Assembly: GCA_033064195.1 (NCBI GenBank)
Contig: JARBJD010000037.1
Span: forward strand, 62,001-126,000
Length of the DNA: 64,000 nt
DNA from: Blattamonas nauphoetae
Lineage: Eukaryota; Preaxostyla; Oxymonadida
Direction of reading: 5' to 3'
Under the pieces are notes generated by a model that ran no database searches, had not been told where the DNA came from, and was given only the letters and a program-made list of their open reading frames with translations. The translations under genes and the position numbers were made by a program. How positions within the stretch are numbered: position 1 is the stretch's first letter; each line of letters begins with the position of its first letter. Shown here in pieces: positions 52,529-63,200 of this stretch.

Positions 52529-53602
52529 ATGGATGAAGAAAAAGTTGCTTTGAACACAACCATTGATGCCTGCTTGACCAACTCACGGAAATCACCTTCA
52601 CCAATCATCCCATTGGAAGAGCCTTTCCTGAATTTCGATGTCAACTCAGAATTGTCGTTTTATCATCAATCAACGATTTACAATTCACTTCTTACCCTTG
52701 TGAATTCTGAATACCCATTTGACGATGGTCTTGAAGAAAGGGCTACCCAATTTTTGAAGAGCCTCGAACCGAAGTGGGGTGACTTCAATCATGCAGCGAA
52801 GCTCGTGACAGACCTCGTTCCCTCTTCAGTTGGATCACCTTCTGGATTTATTGAGAGCATTCTCACTCTGTTGTCATATCCACACTCGAATGTGGTTGCA
52901 GGAGCGTTGTCGTTCCTATTCAAAACAATACTCAATTTACATCCAGAAATTCGATATGATCTCGTGAAATCAAATCTGATCGCCAATGTCTTAGCGACTG
53001 TTCAACCTCACACTCTGCCAATTTCAGGAAATGTCGCGATGATTGACAATCTTGTCAGGATCATCGACAGCTCCCTCTACCTCGCATTCCCAAAATTGCT
53101 CGAAGAACTTACGATCACTACTACTGTCGACAAGTTCGACTATCGTGAACTCATCTTTCAGAATGTCGTGATTCCATCAGCTCAATTTCTGACATTTCTG
53201 ATCTCAAATCGGCACGTCCTCAGTGGAAGCCTTTTGGAACCATTCATGCTCCTGTTATGTCTCCTCCTTCTGATCGGCCCATATCATCGTCCAACATTGG
53301 AGTTTGTTCTCGCATCTCCAGTTGTGATGGCATTCTCAAGTTGTCTCTCGTTCGACGAAAGCGATTCTGATATCTGGAATACTCTCCGCAGCATCAACGA
53401 ATGGCTGGAAGAATGGAAGGAGGAAGGTGCAGAAGTGTTCCAATCTGGGAAACAGGTGATCCAAGCTCTGTTTTCAGAAGACTTCGAAAGCACACTCGAA
53501 CAAATGATGAACCACCAAAGCGGAGATCTTCGAACCGATGTTACTGAAGACTGTTGCTCCATCTCGCGACTGCTGGGTGCGAATGGGAGGAAATCAAGAT
53601 GA
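52529..53602 (+). CDS. Lineage-family HEAT/ARM-like protein of unknown function
   Basis: A 357-residue intronless frame starting MDEEKVALNTTIDACLTN. Helical repeats dominate: FLNFDVNSELSFYHQSTIYN, FLKSLEPKWGDFNHAAKLV, SGFIESILTLLSYPHSNVVA, GALSFLFKTIL, NVLATVQPHTLPISG, RPTLEFVLASPVVMAFSSCL and ALFSEDFESTLEQMM, ending SISRLLGANGRKS. I recall very similar proteins as a large, uncharacterised family in the oxymonad Blattamonas; this cannot be verified here. There is no signal peptide. It is divergent from the giant surface-protein gene across 81 bp. The frame is open upstream of the ATG but that part does not resemble the family. Confidence 0.7.
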   Translation: MDEEKVALNTTIDACLTNSRKSPSPIIPLEEPFLNFDVNSELSFYHQSTIYNSLLTLVNSEYPFDDGLEERATQFLKSLEPKWGDFNHAAKLVTDLVPSSVGSPSGFIESILTLLSYPHSNVVAGALSFLFKTILNLHPEIRYDLVKSNLIANVLATVQPHTLPISGNVAMIDNLVRIIDSSLYLAFPKLLEELTITTTVDKFDYRELIFQNVVIPSAQFLTFLISNRHVLSGSLLEPFMLLLCLLLLIGPYHRPTLEFVLASPVVMAFSSCLSFDESDSDIWNTLRSINEWLEEWKEEGAEVFQSGKQVIQALFSEDFESTLEQMMNHQSGDLRTDVTEDCCSISRLLGANGRKSR

Positions 53603-53995
53603 GAATTGACCATTTTCTGTCCTCTCGGCGTCACTACCACATCTGCATCTCTCACTTTTCTGTCATTGCCAACTATTTCCTCGAGGGAGCGGTCACTTTG
53701 GAGAAGAAACAGCTTCTGAGAAAGTAGCGAGAATGGTGGAGACAGCAAGAAAATGGAAGAGAGGAGATCCGAATTTGAAATCATTTATTGTTTTGCGTTC
53801 TGTCGAGGTTATTTATCTTGTTTTTTCTGACAGAAATTTGGTATTCAACTCGGACTCTGAACTGGAGATGACCAGAAGAGATAAGATCAATTCAATGTCA
53901 ACATTCATAACGCTACTCTTCGTTTTTGTGAAACGACAAGAAAAAAGAGAGTTTCTATGAATGAGATGAAAAACAAGAAGGTTGAAAAGGTGAAA
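53603..53995. other. Convergent intergenic spacer
   Basis: A 393-bp AT-rich spacer between two tail-to-tail genes. No coding, repeat or RNA signal that I can support. Confidence 0.4.
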
Positions 53996-55605
53996 CTAGA
54001 TTTTCCCAAGCATCGTACTTTGATTTTGACACTTGAAATAAATGATCTGTTGTGAGAAGAGAGAAAAGGTGATCGATGAATTTTGCAGAATGAACACACT
54101 TGTCTGGCAATATATTCCAAGACTTTCTTCGGATCTGGCTTTTGGTTTGGTTGTCCCTGTGATAAAATGGCTCCAACACCCAATATATCTCCGGCTTCGA
54201 TGATCAGAGACGAGAGATCTTCCTCAGTGTTTGTGCCTGTAAATAGAAATGTTCCATAAGAAAGGATGGATGAACAGACATTTATTTGTCATTTGTGCCA
54301 GAGCAACATTTGGTGCGGTGAATTCTTCATCCAAATCGAACAATTCCAACGACGGTTTGGCGTTGTCTTTGAATTGGGGAGGAAACACTGCAAATTCGAA
54401 CGGAGGAAGGGGAACTTGAAACTCTGGTGGGACTAGTGAGAGTGGCTCGTGGGGGAGACCAAGGCTTTGATACAGCTGGAGAACACCAGGGAGGTTTCGG
54501 AAATCAAATCTGAATTGAGTGGAATCGAAGAGTGATGTGTAGTTGATTGGAACACGGATCAAGGCGCTTTCACCATCCGACGATCGGTGTTCGTTGCCTT
54601 CAGAAAGGACAGATTTTGGGAGCGATGCGAGAGTTAGTGAGTCTGGGAGTGTGTTGAACGGACGAATATGAGGATCATTAGCATCAACAGAATTCAAAGT
54701 GAATGATTTGTCGAGGAGATATTGAAGGAGCGTCTAAATATGTTGATGAAGTCACGTAAGAATGAAGGATGAATGGTGGCATACGTTCAAGACCAGAGTG
54801 TTGTCTTCCTTTGCCAAAAAATCATCTTCAAATATCCTATAACTCCCAACCACAATGAGTCGTCCTTTCCCGTTCTAGATTGACAATAAAAAGTAATGTT
54901 GAAGACCTTAGATGGAACTGCTGCGATGACTGGGCGTTGGGCAGGATAGCAGAGCTTTCCTGTTGAAAATAATGGAACAGCCGGTTTCTGAACTTCAAGT
55001 GTTGCCCCATATGCATAGGCGAGTGAAAGGGCAGATGAGCAGTCATCTTTTCCGTTCTGTTTTGAAAGGGATGTTGAAGTGTGTCGGTTTGCTCGTGTCG
55101 CAACCTCTCGGTTGAGAACACCATCCTTGATCACAGCTTCTTTTGGGTGCCCCATACCACAGTAAACAGTGCTTATAACTGCATCATTGTTCACGACGAT
55201 TCCAAAATGCTCCAGAAAGTAGTTGATGTTTGATCCGAGTTGGGGCTCTCCTCCTTCCGATAGGCATACCATCATTTTTCCTCCACGTTCTAGAAATTCC
55301 CAGAGAGTGTCGACCTTTCGAATAAAATGATGACGAAGTGAATTGGACCGGTTTTTGGTGAAAATATTGGAGAGAACAAACTTCTTTCTTTGTAAACTTG
55401 TCTCGTGATGCGCCAAGAACGAGGACACTACATTGTGAAATTGTTGATTGCGAGAGATCGTCTTTATTTCTAGAGAGATGTGGATAATGATTGGAAGTGG
55501 AGCATACACTAAAACATCATAGTCTGATCGTAGACGGCGTTGAAGTGATTTAAATTGTGCGAGCTCACGCTTCGTACTGTTTAGGAAGATGAGCGGTTTT
55601 GACAT
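53996..55605 (-). CDS. IFT52: Intraflagellar transport protein IFT52
   Basis: IFT52 is a core IFT-B subunit needed to build flagella. The start (MSKPLIFLNSTKRELAQFKS) resembles TILFNAYKKEIF and YKSMQKKLRS in the family. The GIFT domain follows: KVDTLWEFLERGGKMMVCLS, EGGEPQLGSNINYFLEHFGI with VVNNDAV, HPKEAVIKDGVLNREV, YAYGATLEVQKPAVPLFSTG, RPVIAAVPSK, VVGSYRIFEDDFLAKEDN. The middle has NSVDANDPHI, FRNLPGVLQLYQSLGLPHEP, FAVFPPQFKDN and LELFDLDEEFTAPNVALAQM, close to LELFDLDETFSSEKARLAQI in human. The C-terminal exon has DPKKVLEYIARQ. At least five short introns are needed. The last exon's stop (53996-53998 versus 53955) is uncertain. Confidence 0.92.
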
Positions 55606-55810
55606 AAGGTCGACTCTGGGTTGATCACATCGGACGCTCACATTTCATTTATTTCTCTCAACCATTAGGTCATTTTAGGCTTGTCTGACCAAGATACATG
55701 ATCGTACAACGCCTACGAAGACATCTTGTCCCACAATCGAGAATAAATGCATAAAAGATGATTAATGTGCTGACATGGACAAAAGATCAAAATAAACAAC
55801 CAAGTCACGG

Positions 55811-57833
55811 CTAAAACTCATCAAGAGCGTCTTGTGCCATCTTCTTCACATCCCGATCTCTGTCAGTGGTGAAATGCCTCAGGTGCTCCAATATTTGGTC
55901 TGTTGCTGGTTTCTCAACAGCATGCCCCAACACAGCGAGTGCCTTCACAACATGGAAGCGCACATTCGGAATCCTGTCGTTGGTCAGTCTGATCACTCGG
56001 GGCAAAATGTCAGAAATGATGAAAGGTGTGGTGGAGATCTTTGTGACGTTCGAATACAGCTGGAGGAGGGTGCTCCTAACAAGGTAGGAATTGTGGGTGA
56101 TGAATCGGCCCACAGAAGGAAAGAGAGAATTTCGAATCCATTCAAGCCCAAACGAGCCGGCGATTTGAGACAGGACGCCAACCGTCGATTCGCGAACTTT
56201 GGCGACAGAATCGCACAAATATTCGGAGCAGAACTGGAGGAGATCTTTGTCAAACTGGGCTGGTCCGAGCTGTTGAGCGATGTAAGTGAAAGATTCGATG
56301 ATTTCGATTCTGATTCGCCATTGTCTGTCACTCGCGACCAGGTCTAGAGAGTCCGTAATCTGCTGGATGATTGTGGAGATGTCCATGTGCTGCAAAGAGA
56401 AGAAAGATGAAAGAGAAGAGAGACCTTTTGAACCGATGCAAGATGAGAGATCGTGCTGGCACGGACTTCGGGTGTTTGTTCCTCCAAAAACCCTGTGATC
56501 ATGGGCATGATGTATTTTGCAAATTCTTCTTTGGAAAGGTTCTGTGAGAGTTCCATCACACTCGCCACAAAGGCCTCTGAAAAGACGACGAAATGAGAAG
56601 GAAGGATTGACGGGGATATTCAGGAAGACAAACCTCGAAATTGAATGCTCTCCTCACGAACATCCTTTAGTTGTGGAATCACAATTCTCACAATGGTGTC
56701 TGGAGGAAGGAAGGAGCAAAACGCTGCGAGATTTGTGGCTGCAATTGTTTTGACGACAGAGTCACGGTCGTTCTGATTCAAATGAAAAGAAGCATGTAAC
56801 GAGACAAACATCGAAGAAACCAAAATACGGGCGAACAAACTCTGCTCTGACAGCATTATCAGGAAGATGTTTGATAAACTGCGATTGGTGACCAAAATGA
56901 ATAATAAACGCGAAAACAATACCAGAGGGGAGAGTTCAGCCACTTTGAATTGCACCCGCCAGGATGGATCCTTCGAAAGTGCCTGATATATCTCCAAAAT
57001 GCGAGTTCGGATGTCAGTGGCAGGAAAATGTGGAGATTTCACGAATTCAATCAAAATATCCATGATCCAAAGCTTCAGAGTATCTCTCTCAGAGTCTGCG
57101 AGTGTCTGTGTCATGCCCATCAGAACAGTCGTCCGAATCCTAAGTTCAGCGACAGCAACAAGATCCTTCAAGGCTCGAGTCGCTGACCGTCTGACAACAA
57201 CAGTTTCATCGTCAACAAGTTGTTGGAACATGCTTAAGAGTTCCTCTCGCTGCTGGGGGGTTGCTCGCTTGTACATTTCTGGGTACAGGAGGGCTACGGA
57301 AACCTTTTGTGTGAATGTGTCGGACGATGTCATTGTTTCGATGAGAGGGAACAACTCCTTGTCATACGCACGTTGGGGAAGAATTGGAATGATTTTAATG
57401 AATGAGTTAACAGCCTGAGAAGAGAAGAGAGGGTGAGAGATCAATGTTCATTTGTGAGAAGAGGAGAACGGCAAACTGCTGTTTTAACTTTCACATCTTC
57501 AACTGACACGAGGCTCTCCAGGAGAGGAATAAGGATTGATGCATGTTGCTCTCCTCCGACCTGATGAACAAAATCTCCTAATTCTTCCGCAAGAACCTGT
57601 AAAACCCTGTCACCTTCAGTAAAAGTATCTGTGTTATGGAATAAAAGGTTAACAATGAAAGATAAGATACCTAACAAGAATGGAATAAGTTCATTCCGAG
57701 TCCTTTCAGGTCCAAGTGTTTCTGAAATAGTCTTGAGGTTGTGAATGGCATGAATCTGCTTTCCCTCATCATCTGACTTGAGATATTCGATGAGTCCTGC
57801 AACTAGGCTCAATCCTTCCTCTTCCACCTTCAT
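55811..57833 (-). CDS. PPP2R1A: PP2A 65-kDa scaffold (A) subunit, copy 2
   Basis: HEAT repeats in the family order: GLIEYLKSDDEGKQIHAIHN, LGPERTRNELIPFLLG, FVHQVGGEQHASILIPLLES, FPLIETMTSSDTFTQKVSVA, QQLVDDETVVVRRSATRALK, GMTQTLADSERDTLKLWIMD, LSKDPSWRVQFKVAEL, WRIRIEIIESFTYIAQQLGP, VRESTVGVLSQIAGSFGLEW, IPNVRFHVVKALAVLG, ending DRDVKKMAQDALDEF. It is clearly diverged from copy 1 at 28 kb (for example KYFAQKAL versus KKMAQDAL), so the duplication is old. At least six short introns are present. The start at 57833 (MKVEEEGLSLVAG) is preferred to an ATG 23 codons upstream because it fits the family length. Confidence 0.9.
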
Positions 57834-58201
57834 GAAATTGATCGACCCCTTCAAAATTTTGAGGTGGTGGAATTCAGTCGCAATCACAACGCGATGGATC
57901 ATAAGTCTGCCTTCTTCTTGTTTTCACTCTTGAAGACCAGGACATTCTTTGCTTGATTGGTTCTCCTATTGTATCTGGAGAATACCGATGCAATGAACTC
58001 ATCTCTCTCTTTGATCATGACGATCAAAGATTGAATGGGCAACAATTGTTTGCTCGCAGATCTAAATGGAAGAGTAGAGATGGTGCACGATCGTGATCAC
58101 AATGTCAAATACTAACTCCTAAAGTGGATGATCCAACCAAGTCTTGGTGGTCACTTGTCATACCCACCAAACCCACTCCAAATGTCTCTTTCACACATGT
58201 A

Positions 58202-59060
58202 ATACCAACTTCTTACCAGCCTACTTAAACTCCTTCATTAGTTGGGCATTCACAAGTCCAAACAAAGCCACCAACTGTCCAAACAGCATCATCCCCCACC
58301 CCTGTCACTCTCTCCGTCAACAACCAAAAAATCACCCGCAACTTCCGGCCACCATCTCCAGTCGACTCTGTTGAGCGAACCTCCCTCAGGGAAAGTTGCA
58401 AAATACACAAGTGTGAGTTAAGTGTAGGAAGTGATCCAATGTCTCTCTGTGAAAGAACTTCGCAAGTCCTTCGAGGATACGGATGCGTCTGTGACGGAGA
58501 CAATGAGCAGAATCAGCGAACAGAACAAGCTAGCGTTGGTGACTGGAGGAGGTACAGCGAAGAAACCGAAGAAAAAGAAGAATCAACGAGCTGGGAGCAT
58601 TCTTTCACTGGATGAGGACATAAGAAGCTTCTTCCCGTGTTCCTCCCAATTCTGGTGATGTCATCTCTTCTGATTGGAGGAGCGATGATTGCAATGTTCA
58701 TCGTTGTGCTCAACACATTCAATTTCTGCACTATCACGACATGCTTCGAAGGCAACGGGATCGAATTCATTCTGAGTGATGACGACATTGAAGATATGCT
58801 GATCTTTCGAATGAAACACGAAGACATCTCCAACCTCATTCCGTCATATGAAGAAGTTGACATTGACTTTGATTGATTTGCTGAACAATATCACGAATAT
58901 GGCGTCCCTCCTGTCAAAACCTCATTGTTGGAACGTCACCGAATGGCCTGTCCTCACCGCACAGGTGGATTACATCATCTTCAATGTCCCCGTAGCTGCG
59001 ATTGAGAAAATGAAAAAAAGCTTGTCTTCCAATCCTGCACAACCGTCTCATCGCTCATAA
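58202..59060 (+). pseudogene. Remains of a membrane protein gene (unknown family)
   Basis: Open stretches in changing frames: a Pro/Ser/Thr region (KPPTVQTASSPTPVTLSVNN, 58250-58310), then KELRKSFEDTDASVTETMSR and AKKPKKKKNQRAGSILSLDE in another frame, then a strong membrane segment LPILVMSSLLIGGAMIAMF with VVLNTFNFCTITTC, DDDIEDMLIFRMKHEDIS and SYEEVDIDFD, and, after a stop, DLLNNITNMASLLSKPHCWN with YIIFNVPVAAIEK. No single frame spans it and no GT-AG introns neatly join the parts. I read it as a decayed gene or one with assembly indels. The family is unknown. Confidence 0.4.
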
Positions 59061-60250
59061 CGGAGCGAAGAACTGTGTTCTTCTACCTCGCCATTGCTCG
59101 AAAGGACGATGTCCTGAGACTGAAGGACAGTGGCAATTAGGAGCAAAAGGCGGAGTAGATGGTGTAGGGAATGAGAACACATATGATCACCATGGCACAG
59201 ACGCAGGGAATGTCGAGCGCTCAGATTGCTAAGATTATGGGGAAGGTGAAGAATAGGAGAGAGATGAGGCAGAGGCTGACAGAAAAGAAATGACCACATT
59301 TCTCGAACACAAACCTTTTCCAGTCCGCTTCCACTTCTCCCTGTATCGACACAAAGTAAGGAAGCAGCGATATGTTCATTCCTGTCGGCTTGTCGTCTCC
59401 CCAAACAGATTCTCCTTTCTCACGACTGAAACTGCCTTCCCAACGATCCAATGTGATGGTTGGACATCGTTTGGACAGAACAAACACATCGATCGAAGGC
59501 GTTCACGTGAAACTCGCTTGAGTTGTCCAGTGACAGGAAGATCGAATGGGCATTACCTGAACAGAACAACTGGGATTGGAGTGGATGATTGACAATCCAT
59601 CAGCAAGATATGTTAAAACGTCGATGATCGGATCGGATACTCGTCGAAGCCACACACAGACACATCACACCATTCGGCATCGATAAACACGTCTGGAGAG
59701 AGTGAGAGGAATCGGAATCGAATGGTCTCCGTCGATCCATCTTCTCCATTCGCTCGCGAGATCCCCTTTCCAATTGTCCGTCAACTCACTCCAAAGTGAC
59801 CACAGTGTGGAATGTCTTTCCCATTCTCCCCATCTCCAAAGATCTCTTTTCCAGCTGCAATCAGAGACACAAGCAGCGATGAGGACAGTGTTCATGTTGC
59901 CTCAACTTTCACAATGTTGGCGGTTTCGCATGGAACATTCGTGAAAAAGCTCAGCAACAGCATCCCAATTCCAAGCTCTATGAATCTGTTTTAACTAGAC
60001 GAGAAGAATTTGGGCTTGCTTCCCACGTCAAACGAGATAGTCTCTTCAAATCGACCCCCCTCAACGAGAACAGACGTGCCAACGTCTGCCCGTCTGTTCT
60101 CTTCAATGTAACCAATCGATAAACTTTTCTGATCTGAACCTCGTGATTCACACCAGTCTTCATATCGTCCAGCTTCGATGATGATGAACCAATCTGCTTC
60201 ACGCAACCACTTGGAATACATGCTATCAAAAGAAGAGCGCCAGAAGAGCA
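59061..60250. other. Degenerate region without an intact gene
   Basis: On the minus strand, scattered fragments look protein-like: hydrophobic FFSVSLCLISLLFFTFPIIL and CAMVIICVLIPYTIYSAFC separated by stops (59170-59310), and FRFLSLSPDVFIDAEWCDVS and SVLVEGGRFEETISFDVGSK further up (about 59640-59730 and 60020-60085). They do not join into one frame. This could be a decayed minus-strand membrane or surface protein. I see no intact gene, repeat or RNA. Confidence 0.35.
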
Positions 60251-60251
60251 A

Positions 60252-63200
60252 CCCTCCAATCCCCAACACTTGGCCCCTGTTCGGAGGGGCGGCAGTGTGG
60301 GCGAGTCTGCTGATGGAGAAGCTTAATCGGGAGATTGATGGGTTGGACTAGTCGGGAATCGAGTTTGTGACGGAAGAAGAGAAAAAGGAGACGATGAAGC
60401 ACGTCGAGATGTTCAACAACACCATCACGCTCTTCATCAAAACCCACTTCTCGCGCTGGCTGACTGAAGCCATCGAAGGGAAGGACTTCGAAGAATACAA
60501 AAAGAACTGCATCTTCGTCCGCCTCTTTTACGAGGTCAATTTCTGGCAGAAGCTGCCGACTGTCGCGCAGATCCCTTCGAGTGTGGTCGACTTTGTCGAA
60601 GCAGAAGAGGCCGAGCTGCTCCTCGCTCAGCAGACGGTACTTCTCGTTGTGAGAGACTACAACGATATCCTCCTCTCGCTCCCAGTCCAATTCGCCGACA
60701 TCTTCCGCATCCATCTCAAGCACCTTGATGTGATGATCACAAAGGGAGTCAAGACAGTTAAGTTCAACGCTCCCAACGTCCTCACGTTCTGCACAAAGGC
60801 TCGCCAGATGTGCTCGGACGTGATGAAGCTGGTCACAGACTTCAAAGAGACACACAAAAAGATTGTGGAGACGATCATCATGTCCCTCACTCGCATCCCA
60901 CTCATCTTCATATACCTTCGTCATTGCTACAGACTCGACAAGTTCGCACAGACACAGGGATTGTGGAGAAGCAAGATGAAGCTGAAGACGACAGCGATCC
61001 AACAATCAAAGTGTATTGGGACGAATACCTCAAGCTGATTGATTTGATGATCCTCGAGGCTCTCCACCTCTCCGTCAAACGCTCCCTGACCGATCTGATG
61101 TACGCGCTCGTCGGCGACAAGAAGGCCGAGCTGTATCCGCTGTATGTCGTCGAGGCCATTCTCGCTGGACAGAAGACTGAGTGGAATCCAACAATCAAGA
61201 ATCTAAAGAAGATGGTGTTTGACGTGCGAGAAGAGGGAATCATGAGTGCACAGACCTTCCCTCGTGTCTTCACCAAAAACAAGAAGAAGATCGGAAATCT
61301 GACCATCAAAACCGACAACGACGAAGAAGACAACGAGACCAAGTCAGTCGAATCCGCTCAGAACACAAGCCCCGACGATCCAGAGCACGCTGGCTCGCAG
61401 CAACTCTCGTTCTATGATCAAATCAGAAACAGCACCGAAATCCGAGATTTGAGCAGAACCATCCAGGAATCGTTCAAACCCCTCGTCCAGAACCTCCGCA
61501 AGTTCGAGCAGGAGTACAAAGCAATCATGGTCGCCTTCCAACGCGACAAAGACCCGCAAGACGCGTTCAACGAAACGTACACCGAATTCCCCAACCTGCA
61601 GGTGTTCGAGAACGACATCAACATTTGGAAGGAGCGAGAACGGCAGATCGTTGCGAAGGAGCCGTCGCAGAACAGCGAGTTCGTGCGCGTCGATGTTGTA
61701 ACGCTGAAGGACGCGCTGATTGCTCACTGCAAGCAGCAACAGGAGATGTACGTGAACATCCTGAACAAGGCCGCCTCGGGCATCCTCATCGGAATCTGCG
61801 GAGACATGGACTCGACAATGGTGAAGATGTCCAAGACACCGACGACCTTCGACGATCTGAAGGCGTTGGATGTGTTGCTGAAAGAGTCGAAGGAAGGGCT
61901 TGCCACTATCGAGGCCAAGTTCGATCGTCTTCAGAAGCAGTACGAGCTGCTCGAGAGATGCTCCGACATTCTCCCCGTGCCCGATCAGGAGACCATGCTC
62001 CTTCTCCAGCTGCTCTCCAAGTTCCAAGCTTCCAAGCAGTTCATTACACAACAGTGGGTTCGCATGGTCGACCTCAAGGCGGCCAAAAAGAAGGAGCTGC
62101 AGGTGTCTCTCGACCAGCTCGCCTCAAACATCACCGCCACTCGCAAACGGTTCCTCGCTCAGGCTCCCTTCCAGGACAGAATCGCCGTCGACGACGCCAA
62201 TGGAATCATCGGCGAGTTCAGAGATGAGGTCCAGACACACCGTGCAGAAGAGAAGAGATTGTTGTTTGGAATCGAGTTGTTTGGGTTAGAGCAGCGTGTG
62301 TATGGCGACCTCACAGCAACCACCAAGGATTTGGACGATCTGTCGTTCTTGTGGGGGCAGAAGACGGAATGGCAGAGATTGTGGGATCAGTGGAAGACCA
62401 GGTAATTCAACGACCTCAACGCGAAAGGAATGGACAACGCAGCGCGTCACTTCACAACAGATCTCCTCAAAAGGAAGACAGATTGTGGGCACATCGAAGT
62501 GTGGAAGGCCCTCAAAACACAAGTCGACTCGTTCAAACAATCGCTCCCCCTCATCACGTACCTCCGCAACGACGACATGCGTGAACGTCATTGGGAGAAG
62601 CTGAAGGAGGAGACACAGCCATTCGACCAAACGTCAGCCGAATTCACTCTCGAGAAGGTGTTCGAGATTGGTCTGAACGAGCATCTCGACCTGATCCAGT
62701 CGATCGCCGGACAAGCTGCAGAAGAAGCCGTCATCGAAAAGAAGATCCGCGAAGTGGAGCAGACGTGGAACGAGATGGAGTACATCGTCTCACCATACAA
62801 ACAGATCGCCAGCATTGGAAGCACCGAAGACATCGAACAGCAGATCGACGATCACTTGATGAAACCCGCGTCGATGAAGGGCTCACGCTATGTTGCGTAC
62901 TTCGTCCAAGATCTGAACAAGTGGGAGAAGCTGCTGACGGCGATGCAGGCGACAACGGAAAAGCAAATGCTTGCTCAGGAGTGGCTATACCTCGAGTCGA
63001 TCTTCGGGGTCAGCGAAGACATGCGCAGGCGGATGGCGAAGGAGGCGAGAGAGTTCAACAACATCATCAACGAGTGAGAGAAGATCATGAAGACAATCAT
63101 GGCCGACAGACACGTCCTCCCCACCGCTCAGATTGCTGGCATTGTGCAGCGCTGTGTGGACATCCAGAAGAAGCTGGAGAACATCAAGAACAACCTCAAC

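Noticed and set aside
60349-63077. Reassigned stop codons as the cause of in-frame TAG, TAA and TGA in the dynein stretch
   Set aside because: Some oxymonads read TAA and TAG as glutamine, but here all three stops occur and are joined by real frame changes. Nearby intact genes end in TAA, TAG and TGA at the homologous positions (for example SNF4 TAA, XRCC1 TAG, POLR1D TGA).
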